A stretch of DNA of 64,000 nucleotides from Hyphomicrobiaceae bacterium (GTDB lineage: Bacteria; Pseudomonadota; Alphaproteobacteria; Rhizobiales; Hyphomicrobiaceae): NCBI GenBank assembly GCA_008933705.1, contig WBUN01000005.1:62001-126000 (forward strand), in the 5' to 3' direction. A model generated the notes under the pieces. The model was not told where the DNA came from, did no database searches, and worked only from the letters and a program-made list of their open reading frames with translations. The translations under genes and the position numbers were made by a program. Shown one piece after another: positions 50,374 through 59,403 of this stretch (within the stretch, counting starts at the first letter, position 1; each line of letters begins with the position of its first letter).

Positions 50374-51896
50374 TTCTTATCTCCCTTTGCAGGTAATGCT
50401 TGGCCTGAAGGACCCTTTTCGTCAATCGGTTGACCGTTGTCGGCAGCATCGCCGGTGGCGAGCTTGAGGTAGGCGATGAGCGCATCGCGCTGCGCCGCGT
50501 CGGCCATCTTCTGCAGCGGCATCTTGGAGCCGGGCGTGAACTCCTCCGGGCCCAGCTCGAACAGCTTGGCGATGGTCTCTTCGTTCCAGACGATATCCAG
50601 CTTCTTCAGCGCTTCGGAATAAGGATAGCCGTTGAGACTGCCGATCTTGCGTCCGAACACGCCGTGCAGCGTGGGCCCGGCCCGATTGCGCCCGTCCGCC
50701 TGCAGCGTATGGCAGACGCTGCACTTGCGCGCGAACTGCAGCTCGCCTTGCGCGATCTGGTCGGTGGCGGTCCCGCGCACCTGGAAGCGGCGCGGGAAAG
50801 CACTCTCGATCGGCTCGAAGGAATCCCGCGGTGCGATGCGCCAGAACGTGGCGAAGTCATCGAGGCCACCATAGTAGAGCGCGGTGCCGTCGGCGGTGAA
50901 GGCAAGGGCCCATATCGGACCGTAGGGGTTGCGATATTCCTCGATGGGCGACGCGTCGGCGGCACGCAGAACGCGGATGACACCGTCGCCGCCTCCGGTG
51001 GCGATGAGCCCCGGCTTCTCGAGGACGGCCAGCGCCAGCACCGGGCGCTCGTGCGCCGGCAGCTCGCGGATGATCGCACCGGTATCGCCGTTGATGATCG
51101 CGGCCGCACCGCTGAGGCTGCCGAAGGCGAGCTGCCCCGTGCCCGGCAGGCGCGCCAGCACGTTGATGCCCCAGCCGTGGCGGATGAGGGGCCTCTGGAA
51201 GCTGCCGTCGGCGCGCGCCCACAGGCCGATGCTGCCGTCGGCGCTGGCCGTATAGACGCGCGCGCCATCCGCGGAGAAGGCGACCGAACTGACCGGGCCC
51301 GAGTGTCCCCGCAAGACGGGACCGGCCTGAAGCTTGGCAAGGTCCCAGATGCGGGCGGTGCGATCCCAGCTTGCGGATGCCGCCCAGCGGCCGTCGGCCG
51401 ACACGGCAAGGCCCACGATCTTGGCCTCGTGCCCCTGGAAGCGGTGCACGAGCCGTCCCCGTCCGGTGTCCCACACGGCAACCGCGCCATCGTCGCCGGC
51501 GGTCAGCGCCAGCTTGCCGCCAGGCACGAACGCCACCGCATTGACGGCGCCATCGTGATCGTCCAGCCGATGCAGGCGCTTCGGCTCCTCGGCGCTGACA
51601 TCCCACACCATCATGGCGTAGTCGAAGGAGCCCGTGAGGACGCGGGTCCTCGCAACATCGACCGCCAAGGCCTTGATCGGGCCACCGTGGCCGACGAGAT
51701 TGCCCGGCCGCGCACGGCGCTGCTCTTCGGCCGCCCTGCGATCGGAGTTGGCTGCCGCGCCATCCTGCGCGAAAGAGCGCGAGATGGTCCCCCTCGCCGC
51801 GATCGCCGCAGCCACGATCACAACAAGCACCGCAGCCGCCCCGGCGCATGCACTGGTGCGCGCGCCAATTCTGCCGAGCCGCGCGGCGCGGCTCAT
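50370..51896 (-). CDS. WD40-repeat protein fused to a c-type cytochrome
   Basis: The product has 508 residues. An N-terminal signal anchor (about 18-40) is followed by about seven WD40 repeats (roughly 65-360, with several Gly-His and Trp-Asp pairs). A cytochrome c domain follows, with the heme motif Cys-Ser-Val-Cys-His near residue 393 and a Met in Gly-Ser-Lys-Met-Pro-Leu as the likely sixth ligand. The protein should face the periplasm. It overlaps cytochrome b (51893) and the 41-residue gene at both ends, so it is co-translated with them. It may carry electrons from the quinol/formate side to a soluble acceptor, with the propeller as a docking platform. Confidence 0.8.
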   Translation of the reverse strand: MSRAARLGRIGARTSACAGAAAVLVVIVAAAIAARGTISRSFAQDGAAANSDRRAAEEQRRARPGNLVGHGGPIKALAVDVARTRVLTGSFDYAMMVWDVSAEEPKRLHRLDDHDGAVNAVAFVPGGKLALTAGDDGAVAVWDTGRGRLVHRFQGHEAKIVGLAVSADGRWAASASWDRTARIWDLAKLQAGPVLRGHSGPVSSVAFSADGARVYTASADGSIGLWARADGSFQRPLIRHGWGINVLARLPGTGQLAFGSLSGAAAIINGDTGAIIRELPAHERPVLALAVLEKPGLIATGGGDGVIRVLRAADASPIEEYRNPYGPIWALAFTADGTALYYGGLDDFATFWRIAPRDSFEPIESAFPRRFQVRGTATDQIAQGELQFARKCSVCHTLQADGRNRAGPTLHGVFGRKIGSLNGYPYSEALKKLDIVWNEETIAKLFELGPEEFTPGSKMPLQKMADAAQRDALIAYLKLATGDAADNGQPIDEKGPSGQALPAKGDKK

Positions 51897-53062
51897 TCTG
51901 CCGGTGTCACTCGCGCGCCGACCTCCGCAGCCGCGACGCCTTCCATCTTCTTGAGCTCCTCCTCAGCCCAAAGGCTGTGATGCTCCTTGGCCCAGTTCAC
52001 GTCGACCTGCCCCGATCCCATGGCATCGAACGCACCCTCCATACCGAGCGTGCCGATGTAGATGTGGGCGATGATCACGCAGATCAGCGCCAGCGCGATG
52101 ATGCCGTGCCATGTGGTGGCGTACTGCATCTCCTGCACCGGCGTCAGGTTGGTCGGGAGATTGAAGCCCACATAGTTGAGCAGCACGAACGTCTTGGAGA
52201 ACACCGCCGTCTGGAACGGGAACAGAAGCGAGATGCCGGAAAGGGAAATCGACAGGCCACCCAGCATGACGAGCCAGAACAGGATCTTCTGCCCGGCATT
52301 GAACTTCCAGGACGGCGGATGCACCCCCTTGACGAGCATGCCGCCCCCCTTCGCCAGCCAGATCAGGTCACGCCAGCTCGGCATGTTGTGCACAACCCAC
52401 AGCACGAACGTGATGAGCAGGCCCGCCATGAAGGCGAACGCTACGTAGTTGTGCAGCCATTTCCCGAGAAGCGTGACATCGGCAAATATCTGCTTGCCGA
52501 GGATCGGGAGAAGCACATAGCGCCCATAGAGCACGTTGAGGCCCGTCAGCGCCAGGATGATGAAGGACACCGCAAGCAGCCAGTGGCCAAAGCGCTCGAT
52601 GTCGCTGAAACGCGTGATGGTGCGGCCGGCCCAGCCGTGGTCGATCGCGATGCGCCCGCGCAGCAGGTAGAATACGGCGATCACCACAATACTTGCAGCG
52701 AGCCCCCACGTACCGTATTGCACCAGCGGCCCGTTGCGCAAATTGCGCCAGGCCTCGCCGCCGGATTGCACGAGCTGACCCGCTTTCCGATCGGGGATCG
52801 ACACCTGACCTTGCAGGCCTTCGCGCACCTTCCGCCACATCTCGACATCGTAGTTGCCCGGCCTTTCCGGCTGCACCACATTGGGGCCGCCGGGAATGAC
52901 GGCATTGGCCGGCGGCCGCACATTGGGATTGGGCTGCTGGCCCTGCGCAAGCGCACCGGGGAACGAAGCTGTCAGCGTCAACGCCAGAGCCAGCCCCGCC
53001 ACGGCGGCGGCTGCTGCCAGCATGCGGCGCATATGCACGAGCATTTCAAAGCTCTTCTTCAT
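51893..53062 (-). CDS. Formate dehydrogenase cytochrome b (gamma) subunit
   Basis: The product has 389 residues. A signal peptide or first helix (about 12-38) and a periplasmic region of about 70 residues precede four further membrane segments. These carry the cytochrome b556-type His residues in Glu-Arg-Phe-Gly-His-Trp-Leu, Gly-Lys-Trp-Leu-His-Asn-Tyr, and Ala-Thr-Thr-Trp-His-Gly. It anchors the formate dehydrogenase and passes electrons to quinone. The ATG at 53062 has GGAGG 9 bases upstream; a longer start at 53155 is less likely. The extended N-terminal domain is longer than in the E. coli gamma subunit. Confidence 0.85.
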   Translation of the reverse strand: MKKSFEMLVHMRRMLAAAAAVAGLALALTLTASFPGALAQGQQPNPNVRPPANAVIPGGPNVVQPERPGNYDVEMWRKVREGLQGQVSIPDRKAGQLVQSGGEAWRNLRNGPLVQYGTWGLAASIVVIAVFYLLRGRIAIDHGWAGRTITRFSDIERFGHWLLAVSFIILALTGLNVLYGRYVLLPILGKQIFADVTLLGKWLHNYVAFAFMAGLLITFVLWVVHNMPSWRDLIWLAKGGGMLVKGVHPPSWKFNAGQKILFWLVMLGGLSISLSGISLLFPFQTAVFSKTFVLLNYVGFNLPTNLTPVQEMQYATTWHGIIALALICVIIAHIYIGTLGMEGAFDAMGSGQVDVNWAKEHHSLWAEEELKKMEGVAAAEVGARVTPAE

Positions 53063-53176
53063 CAGCCCGATCCTCCCGATCGCCTCGCCGTTGCGGGGTG
53101 TGGCACCTTGTGGCGGCGCCTGGACATCCGCAACCTCAGTCCAATTCTGCCCCATCCCTGATTCCGCGCCAACGCC

Positions 53177-53365
53177 TCATCGCATGAGGTTGCCGCGCTC
53201 GCGCAGCTCGCGGTTCTGCTGCTCAGTGAGCGGCGGCAGCTTCTCGCCCTGATATACATGGGGCGTGAAGCCCAGCGGACGGTTCTGCTCCTCGCTGCGG
53301 CAGCCGGCGGCGACAATGGCCAGGACGGTTACCGCCAGCGGCGCGAACAAACGCGCATAAGTCAT
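53177..53365 (-). CDS. Small lipoprotein-like protein of the formate dehydrogenase operon
   Basis: The product has 62 residues. A signal sequence ends in Val-Ala-Ala-Gly-Cys at about residue 22, a weak lipobox, so lipidation is possible. The mature peptide is hydrophilic, with Pro-Leu-Gly-Phe-Thr-Pro-His-Val-Tyr-Gln-Gly. It lies between the iron-sulfur and cytochrome b genes on the same strand. A small periplasmic accessory subunit is a fair guess. Confidence 0.65.
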   Translation of the reverse strand: MTYARLFAPLAVTVLAIVAAGCRSEEQNRPLGFTPHVYQGEKLPPLTEQQNRELRERGNLMR

Positions 53366-53470
53366 CTTGTGCTCCGTTCTCCTGACTGCGCTCAGGATGC
53401 GAGATCGCCAGACAGAATGGGGCGACCGATCGGCCGCCCCTCGCCATCCTCTCCGGCAACGGCCAGGGGA

Positions 53471-54061
53471 TCAGCCCGACTGGCCGGGATAGGCCTTGCC
53501 CCAGCCCCAGGCGCCGGACCCGAAGCCGCGGGCGACCACGCGCTCGCGGTAGATCGACGAGACGACATCGCCATCGCCGGCAAGCAACGCCTTGGTGGAG
53601 CACATCTCCGCGCACAGCGGCAGCTTGCCTTCCGCCAGACGATTGCGGCCGTACTTCTTGAACATCGCCTCCTCGTTCTTCTCCGGCCCGCCGGCGCAGA
53701 AGGTGCACTTGTCCATCTTGCCGCGCGATCCAAAGTTGGAGGCTTGTGGAAATTGCGGGGCTCCGAACGGGCAGGCGTAGAAGCAGTAGCCGCAGCCGAT
53801 GCACAGGTCCTTGTTGTGCAGGACCACGCCCTCCTCGGTCTGGTAGAAGACGTCGACCGGGCACACCGCCATGCACGGCGCATCGGAGCAGTGCATGCAG
53901 GCGACCGAGATCGAACGCTCGCCCGGCTTGCCGTCGTTGATCGTAACGACACGTCGGCGGTTGATGCCCCACGGCACCTCGTGCTCGTTCTTGCAGGCGG
54001 TGACGCATGCGTTGCACTCGATGCACCGCTCCGCGTCGCACAGGAATTTCATGCGAGCCAT
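53471..54061 (-). CDS. Formate dehydrogenase iron-sulfur (beta) subunit
   Basis: The product has 196 residues. It has four Cys clusters of the ferredoxin type: Cys-Ile-Glu-Cys-Asn-Ala-Cys-x3-Cys near residue 13, Cys-Met-His-Cys-x4-Cys near 55, Cys-Ile-Gly-Cys-Gly-Tyr-Cys-x3-Cys-Pro near 88, and Cys-Thr-Phe-Cys near 119 with a last Cys set near 151. Each binds a 4Fe-4S cluster, forming a wire between the molybdenum subunit and the cytochrome. There is no signal peptide, so it is probably carried out with the Tat-exported alpha subunit. The stop of the alpha-subunit gene is 3 bases away. Confidence 0.9.
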   Translation of the reverse strand: MARMKFLCDAERCIECNACVTACKNEHEVPWGINRRRVVTINDGKPGERSISVACMHCSDAPCMAVCPVDVFYQTEEGVVLHNKDLCIGCGYCFYACPFGAPQFPQASNFGSRGKMDKCTFCAGGPEKNEEAMFKKYGRNRLAEGKLPLCAEMCSTKALLAGDGDVVSSIYRERVVARGFGSGAWGWGKAYPGQSG

Positions 54062-54064
54062 GGG

Positions 54065-56983
54065 TTATGCCCTCCAAATCTTGCAGAGCGTCACTTTGGT
54101 TTCCTGCATCTGGGTGACGACGTCATAGCCGTAGGTCGTCGCCGTGTTCGCCGATTCGCCCAGAACGATGGGGTCGGCGCCGGCAGGGTACTTGCTGCGC
54201 AGGTCCTTGCCCTGGAAATGGCCGCCGAAGTGGAAGGGCATGAAGGCAACGCCCTTGCCCACCCGCTCGGTCACCAGCGCCATGACCTTGACCCTGCCCT
54301 TCTCGGCACCCTCGAGCCAGACCTGCTGGCCGTCCTTGATGCCGAGGTTGTTGGCGTCGGCCGTGTTGATCTCGACGAACATGTTCTGCTGCAGCTCAGC
54401 CAGCCACGGGTTGGAGCGTTGCTCCTCGCCGCCGCCCTCGTATTCGACGAGACGTCCCGACGTCAGGATGATCGGATATTCCTTGGAGACGTCGCGCTTC
54501 TGGATCGACTCGAACAGCAGCGGCAGGCGGTTGAGCTTGCGGTCCGTATGCGTTGCATACTTCGGCAGCAGATCACGCCGGTTGGTGTAGAGCGGCTCGC
54601 GGTGGAGCGGCACGGCGTCCGGGAAGTTCCACACGACACATCGCGCCTTGCCGTTGCCGAACGGCGCCACGCCGTGCTTGACGGCGACGCGCTGGATGCC
54701 GCCCGACATATCGACGGTCCACAGCACATTCTCCGGCTTCTCGCCCCCGATCTTCCTGATGGTGGCAAGCTCGGCCTCGGTGAGGTCCTTGTCCCACCCC
54801 ATCTTCTGCAGCAAGCCGAAGGACACCGGTGGGTGGCCGTCCTTGATCTCGTTGCCGACCGGGTAGCTCTCCACCGCCAGCAGGCTGTCGGCAACTGGGT
54901 CCTTCTTTGACCACTTGCCGTCCTGCACCTTCTCGACCGAGAGGCCGAAGTTGACACGGAAGTTGAGACCGCCTTCGGCCACCGGCTTGGAGGTGTCGTA
55001 GAGATTGGGCGTGCCGGGATGCTTCATGGCGGCATTGCCCCAGCACGGCCACGGCAGGCCATAGTAGTCGCCGTCGCAGGGGCCGCCGTTGGCCCTCAGC
55101 GTCACCTTGTCGAAGGTATGCTGGTTGGCCATGTGCAGCTTCAGCCGCTCCGGGCTCTGGCCCGTGTAGCCGATGGTCCACATGCCCTTGTTGAACTCGC
55201 GGGTGATCTCCTCGATCACCGGCTCGTTGCCTTCGACCTTGATGTGCTTAAAGAGCTCCTTATCGAAACCGAACTTCTTGGCGAAGCGATACATGATCTC
55301 ATGGTCGCTCTTCGCCTCGAAGAAGGGCCCGAATACCTTCTCGCGCCACTGCAACGAGCGGTTCGAGGCCGTCACCGAGCCCACCGTCTCGTACTGTGTC
55401 GCCGCCGGCAGCAGGTAGGCGCCGTCCGTGCGATCGTGCAGCACAGCGCTCACCGTGGGGTGCGGGTCGATGACGACGAGAAGGTCGAGCTTCTCGAATG
55501 CCTTCTTGAGGTCGGGGCCGCGGGTCTGCGAGTTGGGGGCATGGCCCCAGAAGATCATGGCCTTCAGCGTATCGGGCTGATCGACGTTCTTCTTGTCCTC
55601 CAGCACGCCGTCGGCCCAGCGGGACAGCGGAATGCCCGCCGCCTCCATCAGCTTCTTGTCCTTGAAGCGGCCGAGCACCCAGTCATAGGGCACGTCCCAG
55701 ACGCGCGACCAGTGCTTCCAGGCGCCTTCGGCGAGACCGTAGTAGCCGGGCAGCGTAACCGGCTCGACGCCGAAGTCCGTCGCACCCTGCACGTTGTCGT
55801 GACCGCGGAAGATGTTGGCGCCGCCGCCGGCAACACCGATGTTGCCGAGCGCGAGCTGCAGGATGCAATAGGCGCGCACATTAGCGTTGCCCACCGTGTG
55901 CTGCGTGCCGCCCATGCACCAGATCAGCGTGCCGGGCTTGTTGGTGGCCATGGTCTTGGCCACGCGCCGAAGCTGGGCACCGGGCACGCCCGTGACCTTC
56001 TCGGTCTCCTCGGGCGTCCACTTCTTCACTTCCTCGCGGATGAAGTCCATGCCCCACACACGCTTGCGGATGTACTCCTTGTCCTCCCACTCGTTCTCGA
56101 AGATGTGCCAGAGGATGCCCCAGATCAGCGCGATGTCCGTGCCGGGGCGGAAGCGCACATACTCGGTGGCATGCGCCGCGGTGCGCGTGAAGCGCGGATC
56201 GCAGACGATCATCGCCGCGTTGTTCTGCTCCTTCGCCTTCAGCAGGTGCTGGAGCGAAACGGGGTGAGCCTCGGCCGGGTTGCTGCCGATGAGGAACATG
56301 CACTTCGACTTCATGATGTCGTTGTACGAGTTCGTCATGGCGCCGTAGCCCCACGTGTTCGCGACGCCCGCGACGGTCGTGGAGTGGCAGATGCGCGCCT
56401 GGTGGTCGACGTTGTTGGTGCCCCAGAACGCCGCGAACTTGCGGAACAGGTAGGCCTGCTCGTTGGAGAACTTGGCCGAGCCCATCCAGTACACGGAGTC
56501 CTGCCCCGAGGTCTGGCGGATCTGCAGGATCTTGTCGCCGATCTCGTTGATGGCCTGGTCCCAGCCGATGCGGGTCCATTTGCCGCCGACGAGCTTCATC
56601 GGATACTTGAGGCGGCGGTCACCATGCGCGTGCTCGCGCGCGGCCGCGCCCTTGGCGCAGTGGGCGCCCAGGTTGAGCGGGCTGTCGAAACCCGGCTCCT
56701 GGCCGATCCATACGCCGTTCTGCACCTCGGCCAAAATCGTGCAGCCGACGGAGCAGTGCGTGCAAACCGACTTCCTGATGTCGATCTTGGCGCCCGCCGC
56801 TGCTGGCCCGGCAGCCTCAGCCTTCTGCACCCGGCCGGCGGCCGACACCGCGGCGAGACCGCCGATGGCGAGTCCCGAATTCCTCAAAAATGCCCGCCGA
56901 TCCAGAGTTCCCGCTGCTGGCTGCTGCAGCTGAGATGACAAACGCGAGCCTTTCGCCGCGCCGTTCATCTTCTTCTTGAGCAT
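54065..56983 (-). CDS. fdhA: Formate dehydrogenase catalytic (alpha) subunit, Tat-exported
   Basis: The product has 972 residues. A twin-arginine signal (Arg29-Arg30 in Asp-Arg-Arg-Ala-Phe-Leu) is followed by a 4Fe-4S site (Cys-Thr-His-Cys-x3-Cys near residue 73 and a later Cys), the molybdopterin domains and the C-terminal Molydop_binding domain. The catalytic position is Cys in Gln-Ala-Arg-Ile-Cys-His-Ser, where E. coli FdnG has selenocysteine, so no recoding is needed. It oxidises formate to CO2 in the periplasm with a Mo or W bis-MGD cofactor. The ATG at 56983 has AGGGAG 6 bases upstream. Confidence 0.92.
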   Translation of the reverse strand: MLKKKMNGAAKGSRLSSQLQQPAAGTLDRRAFLRNSGLAIGGLAAVSAAGRVQKAEAAGPAAAGAKIDIRKSVCTHCSVGCTILAEVQNGVWIGQEPGFDSPLNLGAHCAKGAAAREHAHGDRRLKYPMKLVGGKWTRIGWDQAINEIGDKILQIRQTSGQDSVYWMGSAKFSNEQAYLFRKFAAFWGTNNVDHQARICHSTTVAGVANTWGYGAMTNSYNDIMKSKCMFLIGSNPAEAHPVSLQHLLKAKEQNNAAMIVCDPRFTRTAAHATEYVRFRPGTDIALIWGILWHIFENEWEDKEYIRKRVWGMDFIREEVKKWTPEETEKVTGVPGAQLRRVAKTMATNKPGTLIWCMGGTQHTVGNANVRAYCILQLALGNIGVAGGGANIFRGHDNVQGATDFGVEPVTLPGYYGLAEGAWKHWSRVWDVPYDWVLGRFKDKKLMEAAGIPLSRWADGVLEDKKNVDQPDTLKAMIFWGHAPNSQTRGPDLKKAFEKLDLLVVIDPHPTVSAVLHDRTDGAYLLPAATQYETVGSVTASNRSLQWREKVFGPFFEAKSDHEIMYRFAKKFGFDKELFKHIKVEGNEPVIEEITREFNKGMWTIGYTGQSPERLKLHMANQHTFDKVTLRANGGPCDGDYYGLPWPCWGNAAMKHPGTPNLYDTSKPVAEGGLNFRVNFGLSVEKVQDGKWSKKDPVADSLLAVESYPVGNEIKDGHPPVSFGLLQKMGWDKDLTEAELATIRKIGGEKPENVLWTVDMSGGIQRVAVKHGVAPFGNGKARCVVWNFPDAVPLHREPLYTNRRDLLPKYATHTDRKLNRLPLLFESIQKRDVSKEYPIILTSGRLVEYEGGGEEQRSNPWLAELQQNMFVEINTADANNLGIKDGQQVWLEGAEKGRVKVMALVTERVGKGVAFMPFHFGGHFQGKDLRSKYPAGADPIVLGESANTATTYGYDVVTQMQETKVTLCKIWRA

Positions 56984-57050
56984 GACCGTCTCCCTTGATC
57001 TCGTGCCGCCGACCGCGGGTCTCCGTCCGGGCCGACCGGAAATTGCGATA

Positions 57051-57242
57051 TCAGCGCGCCAGCTCGTAGTAGCGCCTGATGTGCTCGGTCTCGCGATAGA
57101 GCCCGCCCTCGGGCTTCGCCTCGCCGGCCTCGGCCTTCTGCTCTCCGACGAGCAAGGCAGCTCCGCCGGCTGCAGCGCTCGCACCGGCCAACTTCAGGAA
57201 GCTGCGACGATCGGCGACCGGATCTTTCTCTTTCTGCTTCAT
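57051..57242 (-). CDS. Formate dehydrogenase-linked Tat-signal peptide protein (TIGR02811-like)
   Basis: The product has 63 residues. A twin-arginine motif (Asp-Arg-Arg-Ser-Phe-Leu-Lys) is followed by an Ala/Gly-rich core, and the mature part ends with His-Ile-Arg-Arg-Tyr-Tyr-Glu-Leu-Ala-Arg. Such small Tat substrates lie beside fdhA in many genomes and may stay as a small subunit. The ATG at 57242 has GGAGG 8 bases upstream. It sits 67 bases before the alpha-subunit gene on the same strand. Confidence 0.8.
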   Translation of the reverse strand: MKQKEKDPVADRRSFLKLAGASAAAGGAALLVGEQKAEAGEAKPEGGLYRETEHIRRYYELAR

Positions 57243-57307
57243 TGCATCTGCCTCCATTCAAGTCCGTCATGCCGCCCGTCAGCCCGGGCGCTGAGCACTG
57301 CAACTGC

Positions 57308-57337
57308 CGGCGCCTCACACCATGGCGCCTCACACCA
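57308..57337. repeat. 15-base tandem duplication at the chaperone gene end
   Basis: GGCGCCTCACACCAT occurs twice in direct succession across the stop codon of the TorD-like gene. A recent slippage event is the likely cause. The effect on the protein is nil or minimal because the second unit lies after the stop. Confidence 0.7.
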
Positions 57338-57926
57338 TGGCGAAGGCGCCCTCCTCGATATCCAAGAATGTGCGGCCGACCGATCCGACCGCCGCATAGA
57401 CGATCGACGCCTTCGCGGCCTCCAGATCGCGGAAGAAGACCGGCGCCCAGGAGCCGATGTGTGTCGTGAAGAAGCGCTTCTGCTCGGCGAGCGGTAACGG
57501 CTCACCGAACGTGCCGTCGATGAAGCCGGCCATCATCTCGCACAAAGAGGCGATGTGATCCTCCGGGTCCGGCACGCCTTCCTCGCGCGCCACCCCGAGC
57601 CTCTCCATGTCCTGACGCAGCTTGGCGAGCGGCTTCTCGTGCAGGAAGCCCGTGAGGTAGAATGAACCGTATGGAACGAGCTCTCCTCGTGTCAGCCCGA
57701 TGAAAAGGGTCTGATATTCCTCGGCCGCCGCGGCTGCATTCGAGCGCGCACTGATACGCGACAACGCCGTTATGGCTGCACCGAATTCACTCTCGTCGCC
57801 CACAAGAGCGCCTGCAGCGGTCAATTCGTCGGCGGAGGGGGGAGCCGAAAGGAAACGCGCCAACAGACGATAGCCCTGCGCTCGGAGGAGATCCTCCGGC
57901 AGCACAGCATCAACCTCGTCGGACAT
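57330..57926 (-). CDS. TorD/DmsD-family chaperone for formate dehydrogenase
   Basis: The product has 198 residues and is all-helical. Family signs are a Tyr-Arg-Leu-Leu-Ala-Arg-Phe-Leu start, Glu-Glu-Tyr-Gln-Thr-Leu-Phe-Ile-Gly, Val-Pro-Tyr-Gly-Ser-Phe-Tyr-Leu-Thr-Gly and a Glu-Asp-His-Ile-Ala-Ser-Leu-Cys-Glu-Met-Met segment. These chaperones bind the Tat signal of molybdoenzymes until the cofactor is inserted. It is the first gene of the operon. The start at 57926 is chosen because the region before it has no family similarity, but its ribosome binding site is poor and upstream starts (to 58022) cannot be excluded. Confidence 0.8.
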   Translation of the reverse strand: MSDEVDAVLPEDLLRAQGYRLLARFLSAPPSADELTAAGALVGDESEFGAAITALSRISARSNAAAAAEEYQTLFIGLTRGELVPYGSFYLTGFLHEKPLAKLRQDMERLGVAREEGVPDPEDHIASLCEMMAGFIDGTFGEPLPLAEQKRFFTTHIGSWAPVFFRDLEAAKASIVYAAVGSVGRTFLDIEEGAFAMV

Positions 57927-58285
57927 GCGCGCTGCTTGCCCCTGGACCAAACCCGACCTCCCTATTGTTATTCTTGTAACCGGGAATTTTCCCTTCATTG
58001 ATGTTGCCCGCATCATGAGCATTACGCAACATCAAATCAGACTAATTCTAGTGCCAAAGTCGTGATTTCTCCGCAGTACTACGCTGCATAATCACGAATA
58101 CTGTTCTAGGATTCTTCCCTCACCGTAATTTCTGCTACGTTTTGCAGCGAAAATTGCTGGCTGCGGCGAGTGCCGGTCTCATGCGGGCGCCTTATGCGTC
58201 TTGATCTTCGCGGCCCCGGCGCTAGGTTGCCCTGGGAGCAGGGGCCCGGAGCAACCCGGGCAGGCCAGAACGAAAGACAGCATGA
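57927..58285. promoter_or_regulatory. Divergent promoter region of the formate dehydrogenase operon and moaA
   Basis: This 359-base region is clearly more AT-rich in its left two-thirds, as expected for promoters of the two divergent units. Next to moaA, the segment 58225-58262 can form a hairpin (GGTTGC/GCAACC outer arms with GC-rich inner pairing). It could act as an untranslated-leader regulator of moaA or a simple hairpin. No gene was seen. Confidence 0.45.
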
Positions 58286-59314
58286 ATGGCCGCGGAAACC
58301 ATGTCATTGCCGGCATTGCAGTCGATGGTCGACCCGTTCGGGCGCCATGTGACGTACCTGCGCGTATCGGTCACCGACCGCTGCGATTTCCGCTGCTCGT
58401 ATTGCATGTCCGAGCACATGACCTTCCTGCCCAAGAAGGACCTGCTGACGCTGGAGGAGCTGGATCGGCTCTGCACGGCATTCGTCGCCAAGGGCGTGCG
58501 CAAGCTGCGCATCACCGGCGGCGAGCCGCTGGTGCGCAAGAACATCATGTGGCTGTTCCGCGCGCTGGCGCGGCATCTGGCCAGCGGAACGCTCGACGAG
58601 CTGACGCTCACGACCAACGGCAGTCAGCTTCCCAAATACGCGGCCGAGCTCAGGGATGCCGGCGTGAAGCGCATCAATGTCTCGCTCGACACGCTGCGTC
58701 CAGATCGCTTCAAGGCCATCACGCGCTGGGGCGATTTCAGCCAGGTCATGGCCGGCATCGAGGCGGCCGAGAAAGCCGGCCTGGCGATCAAGCTCAATGC
58801 CGTGGCGCTCAAGGGCGTCAACGAGGACGAGATCGCTGATCTTCTGACCTTCGCGCACGGCAGAGGGTTCGACCTGACGCTGATCGAGACAATGCCGATG
58901 GGAGACATCGACGGCGACCGGACCGATCAGTACCTGCCCCTGTCGATAGTCCGCGCACGACTGATGGACCGCTTCACCCTGGAGAACATCCCCTATCGTA
59001 CGGGCGGCCCGGCGCGCTACGTGCGCGTCAAGGAAACCGGCGGAAGGCTCGGCTTCATCACGCCGATGACGCACAACTTCTGCGAAAGCTGCAATCGCGT
59101 CCGCCTCACCTGCACGGGCACGCTCTATATGTGTCTCGGCCAGGACGACGCGGCGGACTTGCGCTCGCCCCTGCGTGCCAGCGCCGACGATGCGCTTCTC
59201 GCCGAAGCCATAGACAGGGCCATCGCGCGCAAACCGAAGGGCCACGACTTCGTCATCGATCGCCGCACCAGGCAGCCGGCCGTGGCGAGGCACATGAGCG
59301 TGACCGGCGGATAG
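58286..59314 (+). CDS. moaA: GTP 3',8-cyclase
   Basis: The product has 342 residues. It is a radical-SAM enzyme with Cys-Asp-Phe-Arg-Cys-Ser-Tyr-Cys near residue 33 and a second 4Fe-4S site formed by Phe-Cys-Glu-Ser-Cys-Asn-Arg-Val-Arg plus a later Cys near residue 282. It ends in the functional Gly-Gly. It turns GTP into the 3',8-cyclo intermediate, the first step of molybdenum cofactor synthesis. It is divergent from the formate dehydrogenase operon that uses the cofactor. The start at 58286 is a good guess; a later ATG at 58301 is possible. Confidence 0.92.
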   Translation: MAAETMSLPALQSMVDPFGRHVTYLRVSVTDRCDFRCSYCMSEHMTFLPKKDLLTLEELDRLCTAFVAKGVRKLRITGGEPLVRKNIMWLFRALARHLASGTLDELTLTTNGSQLPKYAAELRDAGVKRINVSLDTLRPDRFKAITRWGDFSQVMAGIEAAEKAGLAIKLNAVALKGVNEDEIADLLTFAHGRGFDLTLIETMPMGDIDGDRTDQYLPLSIVRARLMDRFTLENIPYRTGGPARYVRVKETGGRLGFITPMTHNFCESCNRVRLTCTGTLYMCLGQDDAADLRSPLRASADDALLAEAIDRAIARKPKGHDFVIDRRTRQPAVARHMSVTGG

Positions 59315-59403
59315 AGCTCGGCGCTCGCGCAACAGACAAGTGATGGGACGCAAGCCCCTGCGGGCTTGCCGGGCGCAAACCGACCCGGTAAGCGAGCCCA
59401 TCC

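Noticed and set aside
55019-56938. A 639-codon open frame opposite the formate dehydrogenase alpha gene
   Set aside because: It is antisense to a clear gene and has the Arg/Val/His/Leu-rich composition of a shadow frame in GC-rich DNA.
54065-56983. Selenocysteine in formate dehydrogenase
   Set aside because: The catalytic position is a normal Cys codon and no in-frame TGA occurs in the gene.
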